A DNA stretch of 64,000 bases, from positions 992,001 to 1,056,000 of the forward strand of contig NZ_HG992750.1 in assembly GCF_905175385.1 (NCBI RefSeq), in the 5' to 3' direction. Under the pieces are notes generated by a model, which saw only the letters and a list, made by a program, of their open reading frames with translations, did not search any database and had not been told where the DNA came from. The position numbers and the translations under genes are program-made. This DNA is from Vibrio sp. B1FLJ16. Its GTDB lineage: Bacteria; Pseudomonadota; Gammaproteobacteria; Enterobacterales; Vibrionaceae. Shown one piece after another: positions 1-9,424 of the stretch (the stretch's first letter is position 1; every line of letters begins with the position of its first letter).

Positions 1-1
1 T

Positions 2-1549
2 ATCCAAGAACGCAGTAAACTCTTACTACAAACACCAGAAAGTTTCTTAGCTCGCTTCAACGTTGACGTCCGTGTGATGAACGAAGTGGTATCAGTAAAC
101 CGTCAAGACAAAACAGTTACTGTAAAAAATCTTGTTGATGGCTCAGAGTACACAGAATCTTACGACTTCTTACTGCTTAGCCCAGGCGCAGGCCCTATTG
201 TTCCGCCAATTCCTGGTCTTGATAACCATCTGACTCACTCACTACGTAATATCCCTGATATGGATCGCATCATTGAAACGATCCAAATGAACAAGCCGGA
301 GCACGCGACAGTTGTGGGTGGTGGTTTCATTGGCTTAGAAATGATGGAAGCGTTCCATCAGCTAGGTATCAAAACTTCGCTGATTGAAATGGCTGATCAA
401 GTCATGACGCCAGTTGACCGTGAGATGGCTGGTTTTGCGCACGCTGAAATCCGTGGAAAAGGCATCGACCTAAAACTTGGCGTTGCTCTAGAGTCCGTTA
501 AGTTTGTTCCTAATGAGCACGTAGCAAGCGTAGACGCCGGTGAGAGCGAAAAACACCAACACCTGGAAGGTGAACTGGAGTTAACGCTTAATAACGGAGA
601 AAAACTCACTACCGACATCCTGATTATGGCCATTGGTGTCCGCCCAGAAACTAAGTTGGCAAAAGAAGCCGGACTAGAAATTGGGGCTCTTGGTGGTATC
701 TACACCAATGAATACATGCAAACCAGTGATCCTTCGATTTACGCTGTTGGCGACGCTGTAGAAGAAAAAGATTTTGTCACTGGCGAGCAGACACTGGTTC
801 CGCTTGCAGGTCCGGCTAACCGTCAAGGTCGTATGGCGGCAGATAACATGCTAGGCCGAAGTGAGACTTATCAAGGTACACAAGGTACTGCAATTTGTAA
901 GATCTTCGACCTTGCCGTTGCTTCTACAGGCAAGAACGAGAAACAACTTAAACGTGCGGGCATTGATTACGAAAAAGTTTACGTACACACGGCGAGCCAT
1001 GCAAGCTACTACCCTGGTGCTGAAGTGGTTTCATTCAAAATGTTGTTCGATCCTAAATCAGGCAAGATTTTAGGTGCACAAGCCGTTGGTAAAGATGGCA
1101 TCGACAAACGCATCGACGTTATGGCTGTAGCACAGCGTGCAGGTATGACCGTTGAACAGCTTCAACATCTAGAATTAACTTACGCGCCACCATACGGCAG
1201 TGCAAAAGACGTTATCAACCAAGCAGCATTTGTGGCAAATAACATTATCAAAGGTGATGCTTCAGCGATTCACTATGATGAAATGGATTCGCTAACAGAC
1301 GAGCAAGTGTTACTTGATGTACGTAATCCGGGTGAACTTGAAAACGTTGGCTTCATTAAGGACGCAATCAACATTCCTGTCGATCAGCTACGACACCGTA
1401 TGGACGAGCTACCAAAAGACAAAGAGATTGTGATTTACTGTCAAGTCGGCCTGCGTGGTAACGTGGCGTACCGACAACTAGTGAATAACGGCTTTAAAGC
1501 ACGTAACCTGATTGGTGGTTACCGTACTTACAAGTTTGCTAAAGTCTAA
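2..1549 (+). CDS. CoA-disulfide reductase-like FAD/NAD(P) oxidoreductase with C-terminal rhodanese domain (5' partial)
   Basis: The reading frame is open from base 2, so the N-terminus with the first FAD-binding motif lies before the window; about 515 residues are visible. A second dinucleotide-binding motif (VVGGGFIGLE) lies near base 310 and the FAD-contacting YAVGDAVE motif near base 740. The dimerisation domain follows. The last ~95 residues are a rhodanese domain with the putative catalytic Cys in YCQVGLRG. This arrangement is known from CoA-disulfide reductase/polysulfide reductase-type enzymes, which reduce disulfides or persulfides with NAD(P)H in the cytoplasm. Substrate assignment is inference. 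It ends in a shared hairpin terminator with the convergent hydratase gene. Confidence 0.85.
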   Translation: MQERSKLLLQTPESFLARFNVDVRVMNEVVSVNRQDKTVTVKNLVDGSEYTESYDFLLLSPGAGPIVPPIPGLDNHLTHSLRNIPDMDRIIETIQMNKPEHATVVGGGFIGLEMMEAFHQLGIKTSLIEMADQVMTPVDREMAGFAHAEIRGKGIDLKLGVALESVKFVPNEHVASVDAGESEKHQHLEGELELTLNNGEKLTTDILIMAIGVRPETKLAKEAGLEIGALGGIYTNEYMQTSDPSIYAVGDAVEEKDFVTGEQTLVPLAGPANRQGRMAADNMLGRSETYQGTQGTAICKIFDLAVASTGKNEKQLKRAGIDYEKVYVHTASHASYYPGAEVVSFKMLFDPKSGKILGAQAVGKDGIDKRIDVMAVAQRAGMTVEQLQHLELTYAPPYGSAKDVINQAAFVANNIIKGDASAIHYDEMDSLTDEQVLLDVRNPGELENVGFIKDAINIPVDQLRHRMDELPKDKEIVIYCQVGLRGNVAYRQLVNNGFKARNLIGGYRTYKFAKV

Positions 1550-1579
1550 GTAGAGATTAAGTTCAATCAACTAAGAACC

Positions 1580-1608
1580 AGCCAGCACAATTGTGCTGGC
1601 TCATTTCA
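1580..1608. terminator. Bidirectional hairpin terminator
   Basis: An 11-bp perfect stem (AGCCAGCACAA / TTGTGCTGGCT, 1580-1601) with no separate loop bases lies between two convergent genes, followed by a T-rich stretch. Confidence 0.6.
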
Positions 1609-1619
1609 TTTTAGGGATG

Positions 1620-2384
1620 TCAGTTCTTTTCTTTAAATTCTACCGTGTACTCACCAATACCTTCGTAGGTGATGGTTGTCGGCTTATCGAACCCCACTTC
1701 AACAATCCCGCAATATGAGCCGGTGATGATTGCTTCATTTGCTTTAAAGTCCACACCACGACGAGTCATATAGTTGATGAACCAGTATACTGGTGTCTGA
1801 GCAAGCGTATTCGGATGCTTACCCGCAAACTGCTGCGTGTTCTCTGGCTGAGCAATAGTCACGTTAACTTCGCTAGCGTTAAATGCCTTTTCACGATCAA
1901 TTTCAGGACCAATGAACAAACCTTGGTTCATCAGGCCATCAGCAAGTCTTTCAAAAAACTCTGCGCCACTATCGTCTGCAAAGCGTGATTGCATTAACTC
2001 CAGAGCCATGTGACAAGAACCGATAGCATCATTTATCTGCTCTTCACTATAGCCTTCAGGGTTAGCCGCTAACGGTTTTCCAAGCACAAAAGCAATTTCA
2101 GGCTCAATTCGCGCTACACCGTTATCTCTGAACAGCTCACAAGTGTTACCACCCTGAACAGTATTAGCAAAAATAGGTGCCAGTACAAATTTGTCGTCTG
2201 CAAGAGGTTGTAGACACTTCCAACCACCCACTTTATCACTGTGTAAAACGATCATTGAAGACTGAATTTGTACTGCTTCTTCAACGCAAGTCGGGCTAAA
2301 TTTATCATCCAGTTTTGGAGCTTTGATACCCGCCACGCGGCGACTTAGCAATTCTGATGCTGCTTGTTTAATCAAGTCGGTCAT
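1620..2384 (-). CDS. 2-keto-4-pentenoate hydratase / fumarylacetoacetate hydrolase family protein
   Basis: A 254-residue cytoplasmic protein of the MhpD-like hydratase group. The family adds water to 2-oxo-4-enoates using a divalent metal held by acidic residues; here a candidate metal-binding segment is RIEPEIAF near the middle, and ITGSYCGI near the C-terminus matches the usual late glycine-rich motif. Start ATG has an upstream AGGTAAGAA. No aromatic meta-cleavage genes lie nearby, so the physiological substrate cannot be inferred from context. It is the next gene downstream of the YdeP-like molybdoenzyme but separated from it by about 240 bp containing a terminator, so co-transcription is doubtful. 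Confidence 0.8.
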   Translation of the reverse strand: MTDLIKQAASELLSRRVAGIKAPKLDDKFSPTCVEEAVQIQSSMIVLHSDKVGGWKCLQPLADDKFVLAPIFANTVQGGNTCELFRDNGVARIEPEIAFVLGKPLAANPEGYSEEQINDAIGSCHMALELMQSRFADDSGAEFFERLADGLMNQGLFIGPEIDREKAFNASEVNVTIAQPENTQQFAGKHPNTLAQTPVYWFINYMTRRGVDFKANEAIITGSYCGIVEVGFDKPTTITYEGIGEYTVEFKEKN

Positions 2385-2566
2385 TTCTTACCTGCTATTT
2401 CCTGTTTAGAGCTTAAAGAGCTATTAAAAGATATTATCGGTATATGCTTAGTAACTTTTAAAACAATAAATGAAACGGCGTTTCAAATGATTAATTATGA
2501 TCAATAAATCTGTCATCAATAACAAGTTAACTGGTAAGTTAGCTATTAATGTTTAAACAAATAAAC

Positions 2567-2584
2567 GGCTGATAAAAATCAGCC
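2567..2584 (-). terminator. Hairpin terminator after the molybdoenzyme gene
   Basis: Stem GGCTGAT/ATCAGCC with a 4-base loop, followed on the minus strand by GTTTATTTG. It lies about 40 bp past the stop codon of the YdeP-like gene. Confidence 0.5.
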
Positions 2585-2623
2585 ATCTGTGTTTTCCCGA
2601 AAGTAAAGTACGATCTCTGTTAG

Positions 2624-4948
2624 CTATTGCGCCTCAATCAATGCAATCTTATCTGATGTCGATTTTTCCAGCTTAATAGCAATGAACTTTGATGTTGGGG
2701 TAAAAGTTCTGTCACCATAGCTATCCAAAGGTACTAGCGGGTTCGTTTCTGGATAGTAAGCAGCCGCCTGACCAGCAGGAACGTCATACGCAACCAAAGT
2801 AAAGCCACTCACTCGACGCTCTACACCATCTTCCCACAGCGACACCATGTCTACTTTATCACCCGGTTCAAAACCAAGTTTTCTGATATCCGACTCGTTG
2901 ATAAACAAGACTTCGCGCATACCAAATACACCTCGGTAGCGATCGTTAAGACCGTACAAAGTCGTATTGTACTGATCGTGAGAACGCATGGTTTGCAAAA
3001 TAAGATCCGGCTTTTCACCCTTCTCTAACAGCGCCTCACTGATCAGTTGTTTTGGCAGTTCGCTGTTACTAAACTGCGCCTTACCACTTGGTGTGTTCCA
3101 TTTGCGCTCTGCGGCAGGATTCACTAAGTGGAAACCACCTGGATTTTTCAGCTTCTGATTAAAGTCGGTAAAGCCTGGAATAGTATCGGCGATAAGGTCT
3201 CGGATGCGATCGTAATCTTCTATCGCCCAGTTCCAGTCTATCGGATGCTTGCCTAACGTCGCATTTGCAATCCCTGCGATAATCGCAGGCTCAGAGCGTA
3301 AATGTTCAGAGCGAGGCTTGAGCTGACCATAAGAGATGTGAACCATGCTGAAGGTGTCTTCCACTGTAACACCTTGTGACCCTGTCACCTGATTATCAAT
3401 CTCTGTTCGGCCTAAACAAGGCAGAATCAATGCGTCTTTGCCAGTAACCAAATGTGAGCGATTTAGCTTAGTGGAGATGTGTACGGTTAGGTTACAGTTA
3501 CGCATTGCATTATGAGTACGTTCAGTATCAGGCGTCGCCTGAGCAAAGTTACCACCTAAACCGATAAATACTTTGGATTGGCCTTCTTCCATCGCCTTAA
3601 TCGCTTGAATCGTGTTGTGACCGACACCACGAGGCACTTCAAAGTTAAAGCGACGCTCAATGCTATCTAGCAACAGGTCTGTTGGCTTTTCATCAATGCC
3701 CATCGTACGGTCACCCTGAACATTACTGTGTCCCCTAACCGGTGAAAGCCCCGCTCCCGCCTTACCAACGTTACCTCGTAACATTTGTACGTTAGCCACT
3801 TCTTTAATTGTAGGTACTGAGTGGCGATGCTGGGTTAAGCCCATTGCCCAACACATGATGACTCGCTCAGAACGCAAATACATCTTGGCTACTGTTTCAA
3901 TTTCGCTAAGGTCTAAACCAGATTGCTCTGCAATGTGCTCCCACGATGTGGCATCGAGCTCCGCAAGATAATCATCAAGGCCTGTTGTGTGCTCTTTAAT
4001 AAACTCACGATCAAATACTGCTTTCCCATCAGTATCTAAGGCTTCACGCTCCCATTGCAGTAAGTACTTTGCAATCCCGCGGAACACAGCCATATCTCCG
4101 CCCAACGCAGGACGCAAATATGCCGTATTGGTTGGTTCGGACCCATTACTGAGCATTTCAATAGGTAGTTGCGGATTCTGGAAGCGCTCTAAGCCACGTT
4201 CCTTTAAAGGGTTGAAACATATCACTTGTGCACCGCGCTTAACCGCTTCACGCAATGGCTCCAGCATACGCGGATGGTTAGTTCCCGGATTCTGACCTAT
4301 AACGAAAATGGCGTCAGCTTCTTCGAAATCATCAAAGATGACCGTACCTTTACCTACGCCAATGGTATCTTTCATTCCTAGCGCACTAGCTTCATGACAC
4401 ATATTTGAACAATCAGGGAAGTTATTGGTGCCAAATGCGCGTACAAACAGTTGATACAAAAAAGCGGCTTCATTACTCGCACGGCCCGACGTATAAAACT
4501 CGGCCTGGTGTGGAGACTCAAGATTGTTGAGGTGTTTCGATACCAACTGAAATGCATCTTCCCAGGAGATGGCTACATAATGATCCGTTTCGGCATCGTA
4601 GCGCATTGGATGAGTAATTCTGCCTTGGTACTCCAACCAATAATCAGTCTGAGTTGTTAAAGAAGAAACGCTGTGTTTCGAAAAGAATTGCGGATCGACT
4701 AAACGGTTGGTCGCTTCCCAGTTAACTGCTTTGGCACCGTTTTCACAAAAATTAACTTTGCCGCTATCAGGTGATTCTCCCCACGCGCAACCAGGGCAAT
4801 CAAAGCCACCATTTTGGTTGGTTTTCAACATAGTGCGGATATTTTTAACTGCGTTCTCACTTCCCCACCAGCTTCTTGTTACTGCTTTTAGGGCTCCCCA
4901 ACCTCCGGCCGGTCCTTTATATTCTTTTATTTTTTCTTTTTGACTCAC
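2624..4948 (-). CDS. FdhF/YdeP-family molybdopterin oxidoreductase alpha subunit
   Basis: Cytoplasmic bis-MGD molybdoenzyme of the formate dehydrogenase alpha-like YdeP family (774 residues). I chose the GTG at 4948 because AGGAG sits 7 bases upstream; the ATG at 4999 has no such site and adds 17 residues. A CPGC pair is at residues 51-54, and CSNMCHEAS places a Cys (residue 184) where FdhF carries selenocysteine, so this is the Cys form. The C-terminal molydop-binding domain is present. FdhD, needed to sulfurate such cofactors, is encoded just across the divergent regulator. In E. coli YdeP is linked to acid resistance; whether this protein oxidises formate is not shown by sequence. An FNR box lies upstream. 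Confidence 0.88.
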   Translation of the reverse strand: MSQKEKIKEYKGPAGGWGALKAVTRSWWGSENAVKNIRTMLKTNQNGGFDCPGCAWGESPDSGKVNFCENGAKAVNWEATNRLVDPQFFSKHSVSSLTTQTDYWLEYQGRITHPMRYDAETDHYVAISWEDAFQLVSKHLNNLESPHQAEFYTSGRASNEAAFLYQLFVRAFGTNNFPDCSNMCHEASALGMKDTIGVGKGTVIFDDFEEADAIFVIGQNPGTNHPRMLEPLREAVKRGAQVICFNPLKERGLERFQNPQLPIEMLSNGSEPTNTAYLRPALGGDMAVFRGIAKYLLQWEREALDTDGKAVFDREFIKEHTTGLDDYLAELDATSWEHIAEQSGLDLSEIETVAKMYLRSERVIMCWAMGLTQHRHSVPTIKEVANVQMLRGNVGKAGAGLSPVRGHSNVQGDRTMGIDEKPTDLLLDSIERRFNFEVPRGVGHNTIQAIKAMEEGQSKVFIGLGGNFAQATPDTERTHNAMRNCNLTVHISTKLNRSHLVTGKDALILPCLGRTEIDNQVTGSQGVTVEDTFSMVHISYGQLKPRSEHLRSEPAIIAGIANATLGKHPIDWNWAIEDYDRIRDLIADTIPGFTDFNQKLKNPGGFHLVNPAAERKWNTPSGKAQFSNSELPKQLISEALLEKGEKPDLILQTMRSHDQYNTTLYGLNDRYRGVFGMREVLFINESDIRKLGFEPGDKVDMVSLWEDGVERRVSGFTLVAYDVPAGQAAAYYPETNPLVPLDSYGDRTFTPTSKFIAIKLEKSTSDKIALIEAQ

Positions 4949-5174
4949 GACTTTACTCCTCGCATATATTTCCAAATAACAGCAAACAGATTTGCCCATG
5001 AAACAAGCGCGTTATTTATATAATGCGGAAGTAATGAAGCAGTATTTCATTCGTGGTTAGTAAAAACTTAAGCGGTATAAGCTGTTTACCTCGTCTTTAG
5101 CTATCCAGATTGAGTTGTATCCAGGTCCCATCTACTGTAATTAGATTTTCAGACACAATCTTTAATGTTGTGTT

Positions 5175-5188
5175 TTGATCTAAATCAA
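5175..5188. promoter_or_regulatory. FNR box
   Basis: TTGATCTAAATCAA matches the FNR consensus TTGAT-N4-ATCAA at every defined position. Its centre is about 233 bp upstream of the GTG of the YdeP-like gene. On the minus strand TGAAAAT lies at a rough -10 distance for a class II FNR promoter, but this is weak. Confidence 0.7.
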
Positions 5189-5245
5189 AGGTTAAGCTGT
5201 GAGTTAGTAAGCGTCCAATTGATATCCCTGAACATGTGATAAACA

Positions 5246-5274
5246 ATATCTATCACACCGCTATTAGTAGGATT
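5246..5274. promoter_or_regulatory. Operator-like repeat, copy 1
   Basis: Shares ATATCTATCACAC at its left end and AGTAG-GATT at its right end with the copy at 5384, differing in the centre and by a one-base gap. It is probably a site for the adjacent LysR-type regulator; that is inference from position and symmetry. Confidence 0.5.
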
Positions 5275-5383
5275 CAGGTCACATTTTCAATCGATTTTGT
5301 TTATCAAAACCCCTCTATATTTGAGAACTAGATTAGATCCATGCTGTTTTAATCAATAATTTCGGACTAAATTGTAATAGAAG

Positions 5384-5413
5384 ATATCTATCACACTATC
5401 GATAGTAGTGATT
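5384..5413. promoter_or_regulatory. Operator-like repeat, copy 2
   Basis: The better palindrome of the pair: ATCAC and GTGAT arms flank an inner CTATCGATAG. Copy 1 lies 138 bp to the left, close to 13 helical turns, which would suit cooperative binding or looping. Confidence 0.5.
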
Positions 5414-5440
5414 TGACCCTAACCAAATTCAGGAATAACC

Positions 5441-5454
5441 TTGACCTAGGTCAA
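5441..5454. promoter_or_regulatory. Perfect 14-bp palindrome TTGACCTAGGTCAA
   Basis: Perfect dyad about 135 bp before the LysR gene. It has the spacing of a CRP/FNR-family site but carries C/G instead of T/A at the fifth position of each half, so it may bind a different family member or be a weak FNR site. Confidence 0.4.
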
Positions 5455-5587
5455 TTTTGGAGTGTTTTCCTATCAGCTTCGTCGCTATATTGGTCATTTT
5501 TTCGAGTTCCAATTTAATTCTTTTAACACGGTAAAAACTCACATAGCTTAAACCCAAGACTCACTATGCAAGGTTTCTTCAACCAAT

Positions 5588-6493
5588 ATGGATATAAAAC
5601 AACTCAAATATTTAATTGCGCTTGAACAAACTAAACATTTTGGTCAGGCCGCCGCATTGTGTCACATAACCCAGCCAACCCTTTCAATGAGAATAAGAAG
5701 TTTAGAAGAAGAACTAGACTTAGAATTAATCAAAAGAACTCAGAGATTTGAAGGATTTACAGAAGCTGGTGAGCGAATTCTAGCATGGGCAAAAACAGTA
5801 TTAGCGGCACACGATGGCTTACAAGCAGAAGCAGCAAACTGCCGTGGACAATTAGTCGGCTCACTAAGGCTGGGAATAGTGCCTTTAGCCAGTCAGAATC
5901 CTATGCAACTCCTCAAGCCTCTTGCTCAAGCGTTTCCTGAGTTACGATTTCAGGTACTGTCGATGACGACTGAACAGATCATAGACCAGCTCAATCGTAA
6001 CCAACTTGATTTAGGTATGTGCTATGTCGATCAAGTGAATACAACCTATTTCGATGTCATTGAGTTGGAGTCGACGAAACTCGGCGTACTGTTTGATGAG
6101 CGCCACTTCGATTTTGCAGAGAGCGAAGTGCTGTGGGAGTCCCTAAATAACATTCCCCTAGGTTTGCTCTCCAAAGGTATGCACTACCGTCATTCGATTG
6201 ACATCAGCTTTATAAGCAAAGGACTAGTTCCGCAAACCGTCATTGAAAGTAACTCTACCTTCCACTTGGTTCAAGCTGTAACAAGCGGGTTGTGTTGCGC
6301 CATCATGCCACTCAATTGCGGCCTGGAAGATCTGAACGACACATTAAAAATCATTCCGATAGAAGACGCCGTTGTTAACGCGCCGTTAGGTCTATTAAAA
6401 CGAAAACAAGAGCCATACTCTGCCCTTACTGATCAGTGCTTTTCCCAAGCTAAGAAGATATTTAACTCGCTCCCGCCCATTCAGGGGTTATGA
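5588..6493 (+). CDS. LysR-family transcriptional regulator (formate dehydrogenase locus)
   Basis: A 301-residue LTTR. Residues 1-60 form the helix-turn-helix (FGQAAALCHITQPTLSMRI), followed by a linker helix and a periplasmic-binding-protein-like effector domain from about residue 90. It is divergent from the YdeP-like gene and lies 9 bp before fdhD, so it very likely controls the molybdoenzyme and is co-transcribed with fdhD. The effector is unknown. Operator-like repeats in the shared upstream region are the obvious candidate sites. Confidence 0.88.
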   Translation: MDIKQLKYLIALEQTKHFGQAAALCHITQPTLSMRIRSLEEELDLELIKRTQRFEGFTEAGERILAWAKTVLAAHDGLQAEAANCRGQLVGSLRLGIVPLASQNPMQLLKPLAQAFPELRFQVLSMTTEQIIDQLNRNQLDLGMCYVDQVNTTYFDVIELESTKLGVLFDERHFDFAESEVLWESLNNIPLGLLSKGMHYRHSIDISFISKGLVPQTVIESNSTFHLVQAVTSGLCCAIMPLNCGLEDLNDTLKIIPIEDAVVNAPLGLLKRKQEPYSALTDQCFSQAKKIFNSLPPIQGL

Positions 6494-6502
6494 GGTCTAT
6501 TG

Positions 6503-7333
6503 ATGAGATGTAACACCCAAGCATATTTCGAACTGTCTGACTTCAACCAGGCTCCACCTCAGCCAAGCGCATTTGGCTATCGTGAAATGTTTGACGGGCG
6601 AGCTATTCATCAAGCACCGCTTGCCAGTGAATCTGCACTTGCCATTAGTTACAACGGTATTAGTCAGGCAGTGATGATGGTTACACCGGGCCATTTAGAA
6701 GATTTTGTGAAGGGTTTCAGTCTGAGCACGGGCATCATTAGCGATTTTAGAGAGATCAAAGATATTGAAATCGGTGGTGACAACCAATCACACTTCGCAG
6801 AAGTTAAAATCAGCAATCGCGCATTTTGGGCATTAAAAACTCAACGAAGAAATCTGGCGGGTACGACCGGTTGCGGTATTTGTGGTGTTGAAGCATTAGA
6901 GCAAGCCTTGCCTGATTTGCAACCTCTGCCACCTTCACTCCCTCCTCGTCTGGAAGCCTTTGAAGCGCTAAGAGATAAAGTTGCACGGCATCAAAACGCT
7001 GCTCGTGAATCCGGTGCCCTACACGCTGCGCTATTTTCTGATTTGGAAGGAAACATCATCGTGTGCCGTGAAGATATCGGTCGTCACAATGCGTTAGATA
7101 AGCTCATTGGCGCAATGGCCAATAATAATATTGAACCCCAAAGTGGTTTTGCGATTGTGACCAGTCGTTGTAGTTTAGAGCTGATTCATAAAGCGGTACG
7201 CGCGCGCATTACTACGCTAGTTTGCCTGTCTGCACCAACCGCGCTTACGGTAGAATGGGCACGAAAGAACCACCTCAACCTAATCCACTTACCCAAATCT
7301 GAATCCCCTCGACTTTATAGCCCAGCGCCATAA
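6503..7333 (+). CDS. fdhD: Formate dehydrogenase accessory sulfurtransferase FdhD
   Basis: FdhD moves sulfur from a cysteine desulfurase to the bis-MGD cofactor of formate dehydrogenases. The 276-residue product has the defining TTGCGICG motif with the two sulfur-carrying Cys at residues 124 and 127, and the C-terminal TSRCSLELIHKA segment typical of the family. ATG at 6503 is preceded by GAGG at a good distance; a TTG one codon earlier is less likely. It starts 9 bp after the LysR stop, so the two form a unit. Its client is presumably the YdeP-like enzyme on the other side of the regulator. Confidence 0.93.
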   Translation: MRCNTQAYFELSDFNQAPPQPSAFGYREMFDGRAIHQAPLASESALAISYNGISQAVMMVTPGHLEDFVKGFSLSTGIISDFREIKDIEIGGDNQSHFAEVKISNRAFWALKTQRRNLAGTTGCGICGVEALEQALPDLQPLPPSLPPRLEAFEALRDKVARHQNAARESGALHAALFSDLEGNIIVCREDIGRHNALDKLIGAMANNNIEPQSGFAIVTSRCSLELIHKAVRARITTLVCLSAPTALTVEWARKNHLNLIHLPKSESPRLYSPAP

Positions 7334-7710
7334 AAGCGACATTGATTCAAAAGCTATGTCAATAATTACAGATTGCTCAGTTGTCGTGTGTATAATAACG
7401 CGCCTTAGACTGCAGCGACTTATTATAGCTTTTGCATATCAAGTCACAGTTCAAAGCATTTTTTGCTTTATTTTGCAAAAATATTTCACGTAAATTAGAT
7501 TTGTGCAGCAAATTTTTTATTAAATATACGGCGAGAATAAAGTTTAGCTAACTTATTGAAAGTAAATTGAAACTTACCCACTTTAATCTATAAACGAGCT
7601 GAATACAAACGGAAATTGACATAAAAATAGCAAAACTATCATTAAAATCGAACCAGAAATAACTACACTCTCACGAATCTCAGCTTACTAGATTTTAGAA
7701 AGGTACTTGT
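7334..7710. other. Intergenic region before the first HMG-CoA reductase copy
   Basis: AT-rich, no coding signal. TATAAT at 7391-7396 is a possible -10 box, but no convincing -35 is paired with it at 16-18 bp. The last ~100 bp resemble the region upstream of the second copy (patterns around CATAAAAATAGCAAA and CATAGAAATAACAAA), so the duplication included the promoter side. Confidence 0.4.
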
Positions 7711-8975
7711 ATGCCAAAGCCTCAAATTATAAATAATACCGTCCAAAAGTCAGTTCTTGCGGATTTAGGTACCAGCGGCAAGATCCTATCTGCTTTGGAA
7801 CCTAAGTTTCACAAACCAGAAAAACGCCTTTGCTTAAGTCCTGGTTTATCGGACAGACACTTAGCTCGTCGTTGGCAAGTACTGGAACAAAGCACAAACA
7901 AAGATCTATTACTTGATTCCTTTACTCAAGATCATTGTGAGTTGTACTCAAATAACATCGAACACTTCATCGGTACCGTAATGTACCTGTTGGCGTTGCT
8001 GGCCCTCTCAGGGTAAACGGTATGTATGCTAATGACGATTATTTCGTTCCATTGGCGACAACCGAAGCCGCTCTGGTAGCATCTTACAACCGTGGTGCAA
8101 ATTTAATTACCGCTGCCGGCGGTGCAAGTTCGTTATTGATTAAAGAAGGTGTAACCCGTACACCTGTCTTTGCTTTTAATAGTCTTGCGGAAGCCGGTCA
8201 GTTTGTAAGCTGGATATCAACGCAGTTCGAATCATTCAGCAAGATCGTTGCGATGACGACATCTCACGGCAAGCTTAAAGATATTAATGTAACTATCGAA
8301 GCAAACCACGTTTACCTGGTCTTTGAGTATCTGACAGGTGATGCCTCTGGTCAGAACATGGTTACGATATCGACTCACAAAGTGTTCCATCACATTTTGG
8401 CAGTAAGTCCAGTCAAGCCAGTAGAAGCTTTCCTTGATGGAAACTTGTCAGGTGATAAAAAACCAAACGCACATACTATGCGCTCAGTACGTGGTAAAAA
8501 AGCGTCCGCAGAAGTCACTATTTCCGCTGAATTGGTACAGAAATACCTACATACAACGCCAGAGACTATGGTTCAGTTTGGTAAAATGACGACTGTCGGA
8601 GGCTTGTTAAGTGGATCGATCGGCGTTAATGCACACTATGCTAATGCGCTAGCTGCTCTATATATCGCCTGTGGTCAGGATGCTGCATGTGTTGCAGAAT
8701 CAGCGATTGGTATTACTCGAATGGATGTTGATGCTGACGGCAACCTTTACGCATGTGTCACCCTACCAAACATCATGGTTGGTACCGTTGGTGGCGGAAC
8801 CGGGTTGCCTACACAAAAAGCGTGTCTGGATATTCTGGGATTGCATGGAAATGGTAAAGCTAGAGCGCTTGCTGAAGTTGCAGCCGCACTATGTCTTGCC
8901 GGTGAGCTATCTATAGTTGGTGCTTTTTGTGCAGACCATTTCTCTCGCGCGCACCATAAGCTGGCTCGAAAGTAA
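7711..8975 (+). pseudogene. HMG-CoA reductase, copy 1, frameshifted
   Basis: Tandem paralogue of the intact gene at 9425. The frame runs 7711-8016 and resumes at 8022-8975. Alignment with copy 2 shows GTAATG here against GTAAATG there, so one A is missing at about 7980, and this breaks the protein inside the VPVGVAGPL motif. If repaired it would be 421 residues. An internal ATG at 8022 could give a 317-residue product that keeps the catalytic Glu, Lys, Asp and His but lacks the N-terminal dimerisation and substrate segment. The last 261 bp match copy 2 at 259 positions, far above the rest of the gene. It may be a true pseudogene or a base-calling error. Confidence 0.85.
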
Positions 8976-9424
8976 AACTGTCAACTGTTTCTCTAGCAAA
9001 TATGTCGTCTGTCGAATAGAGTTTGTTCATTAAAGCTTAAACGATAGAAATGTTGGCTAACCAAGTTACAGCGTAAATGTGAGTCTACTCCTATTAGTCG
9101 CGAGCTAAGTTCACTTTTAATTAAGAGCCTCATATCGAGGCTCTTATTTATTTTTCTCACAAATAAGACGAAATTTTAAGTTCCTGCCCATTTGTTTTAT
9201 TTAATTATCTGAATAGTTATACATTTTTCTCTAATAGTATTAGAAATAATCAACGGCTACTACGCAACGATAAAAAAACTAACTTGTTGAAAGAACGGCA
9301 TACTCTATAAATGCTATTCTACAAGCTTCGCTCGACCGCACCTTCCGACATAGAAATAACAAATCGACACTAAAATCGGACATACAATTACTGGTACCTA
9401 GTACGAATTTTCTGGAGTACTCGT
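8976..9424. other. Spacer between the two HMG-CoA reductase genes
   Basis: No gene seen. A hairpin with arms AAGAGCCTC/GAGGCTCTT at about 9123-9147 followed by ATTTATTTTT is a good terminator for copy 1. The last ~100 bp, with GGAG before the ATG of copy 2, hold that gene's own promoter and ribosome site. Confidence 0.5.
9123..9156 (+). terminator. Terminator after HMG-CoA reductase copy 1
   Basis: Arms AAGAGCCTC and GAGGCTCTT around a short loop, followed by a T-rich run. Confidence 0.6.

Larger units (their letters stand above)
4949..5587. promoter_or_regulatory. Divergent intergenic control region between molybdoenzyme and LysR genes
   Basis: About 640 bp without a credible gene. It holds an FNR box (5175-5188), two copies of a 29-30 bp operator-like repeat (5246-5274 and 5384-5413) and a perfect 14-bp palindrome (5441-5454), listed separately. 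The crowding of symmetric elements suggests tight anaerobic and substrate-dependent control of one or both flanking genes. Confidence 0.6.

Noticed and set aside
397-633. Long antisense ORFs such as this one and those inside nirB, ravA and the outer-membrane gene
   Set aside because: They lie opposite conserved coding sequence, show no family motifs and have no ribosome sites; ordinary shadows of real genes.
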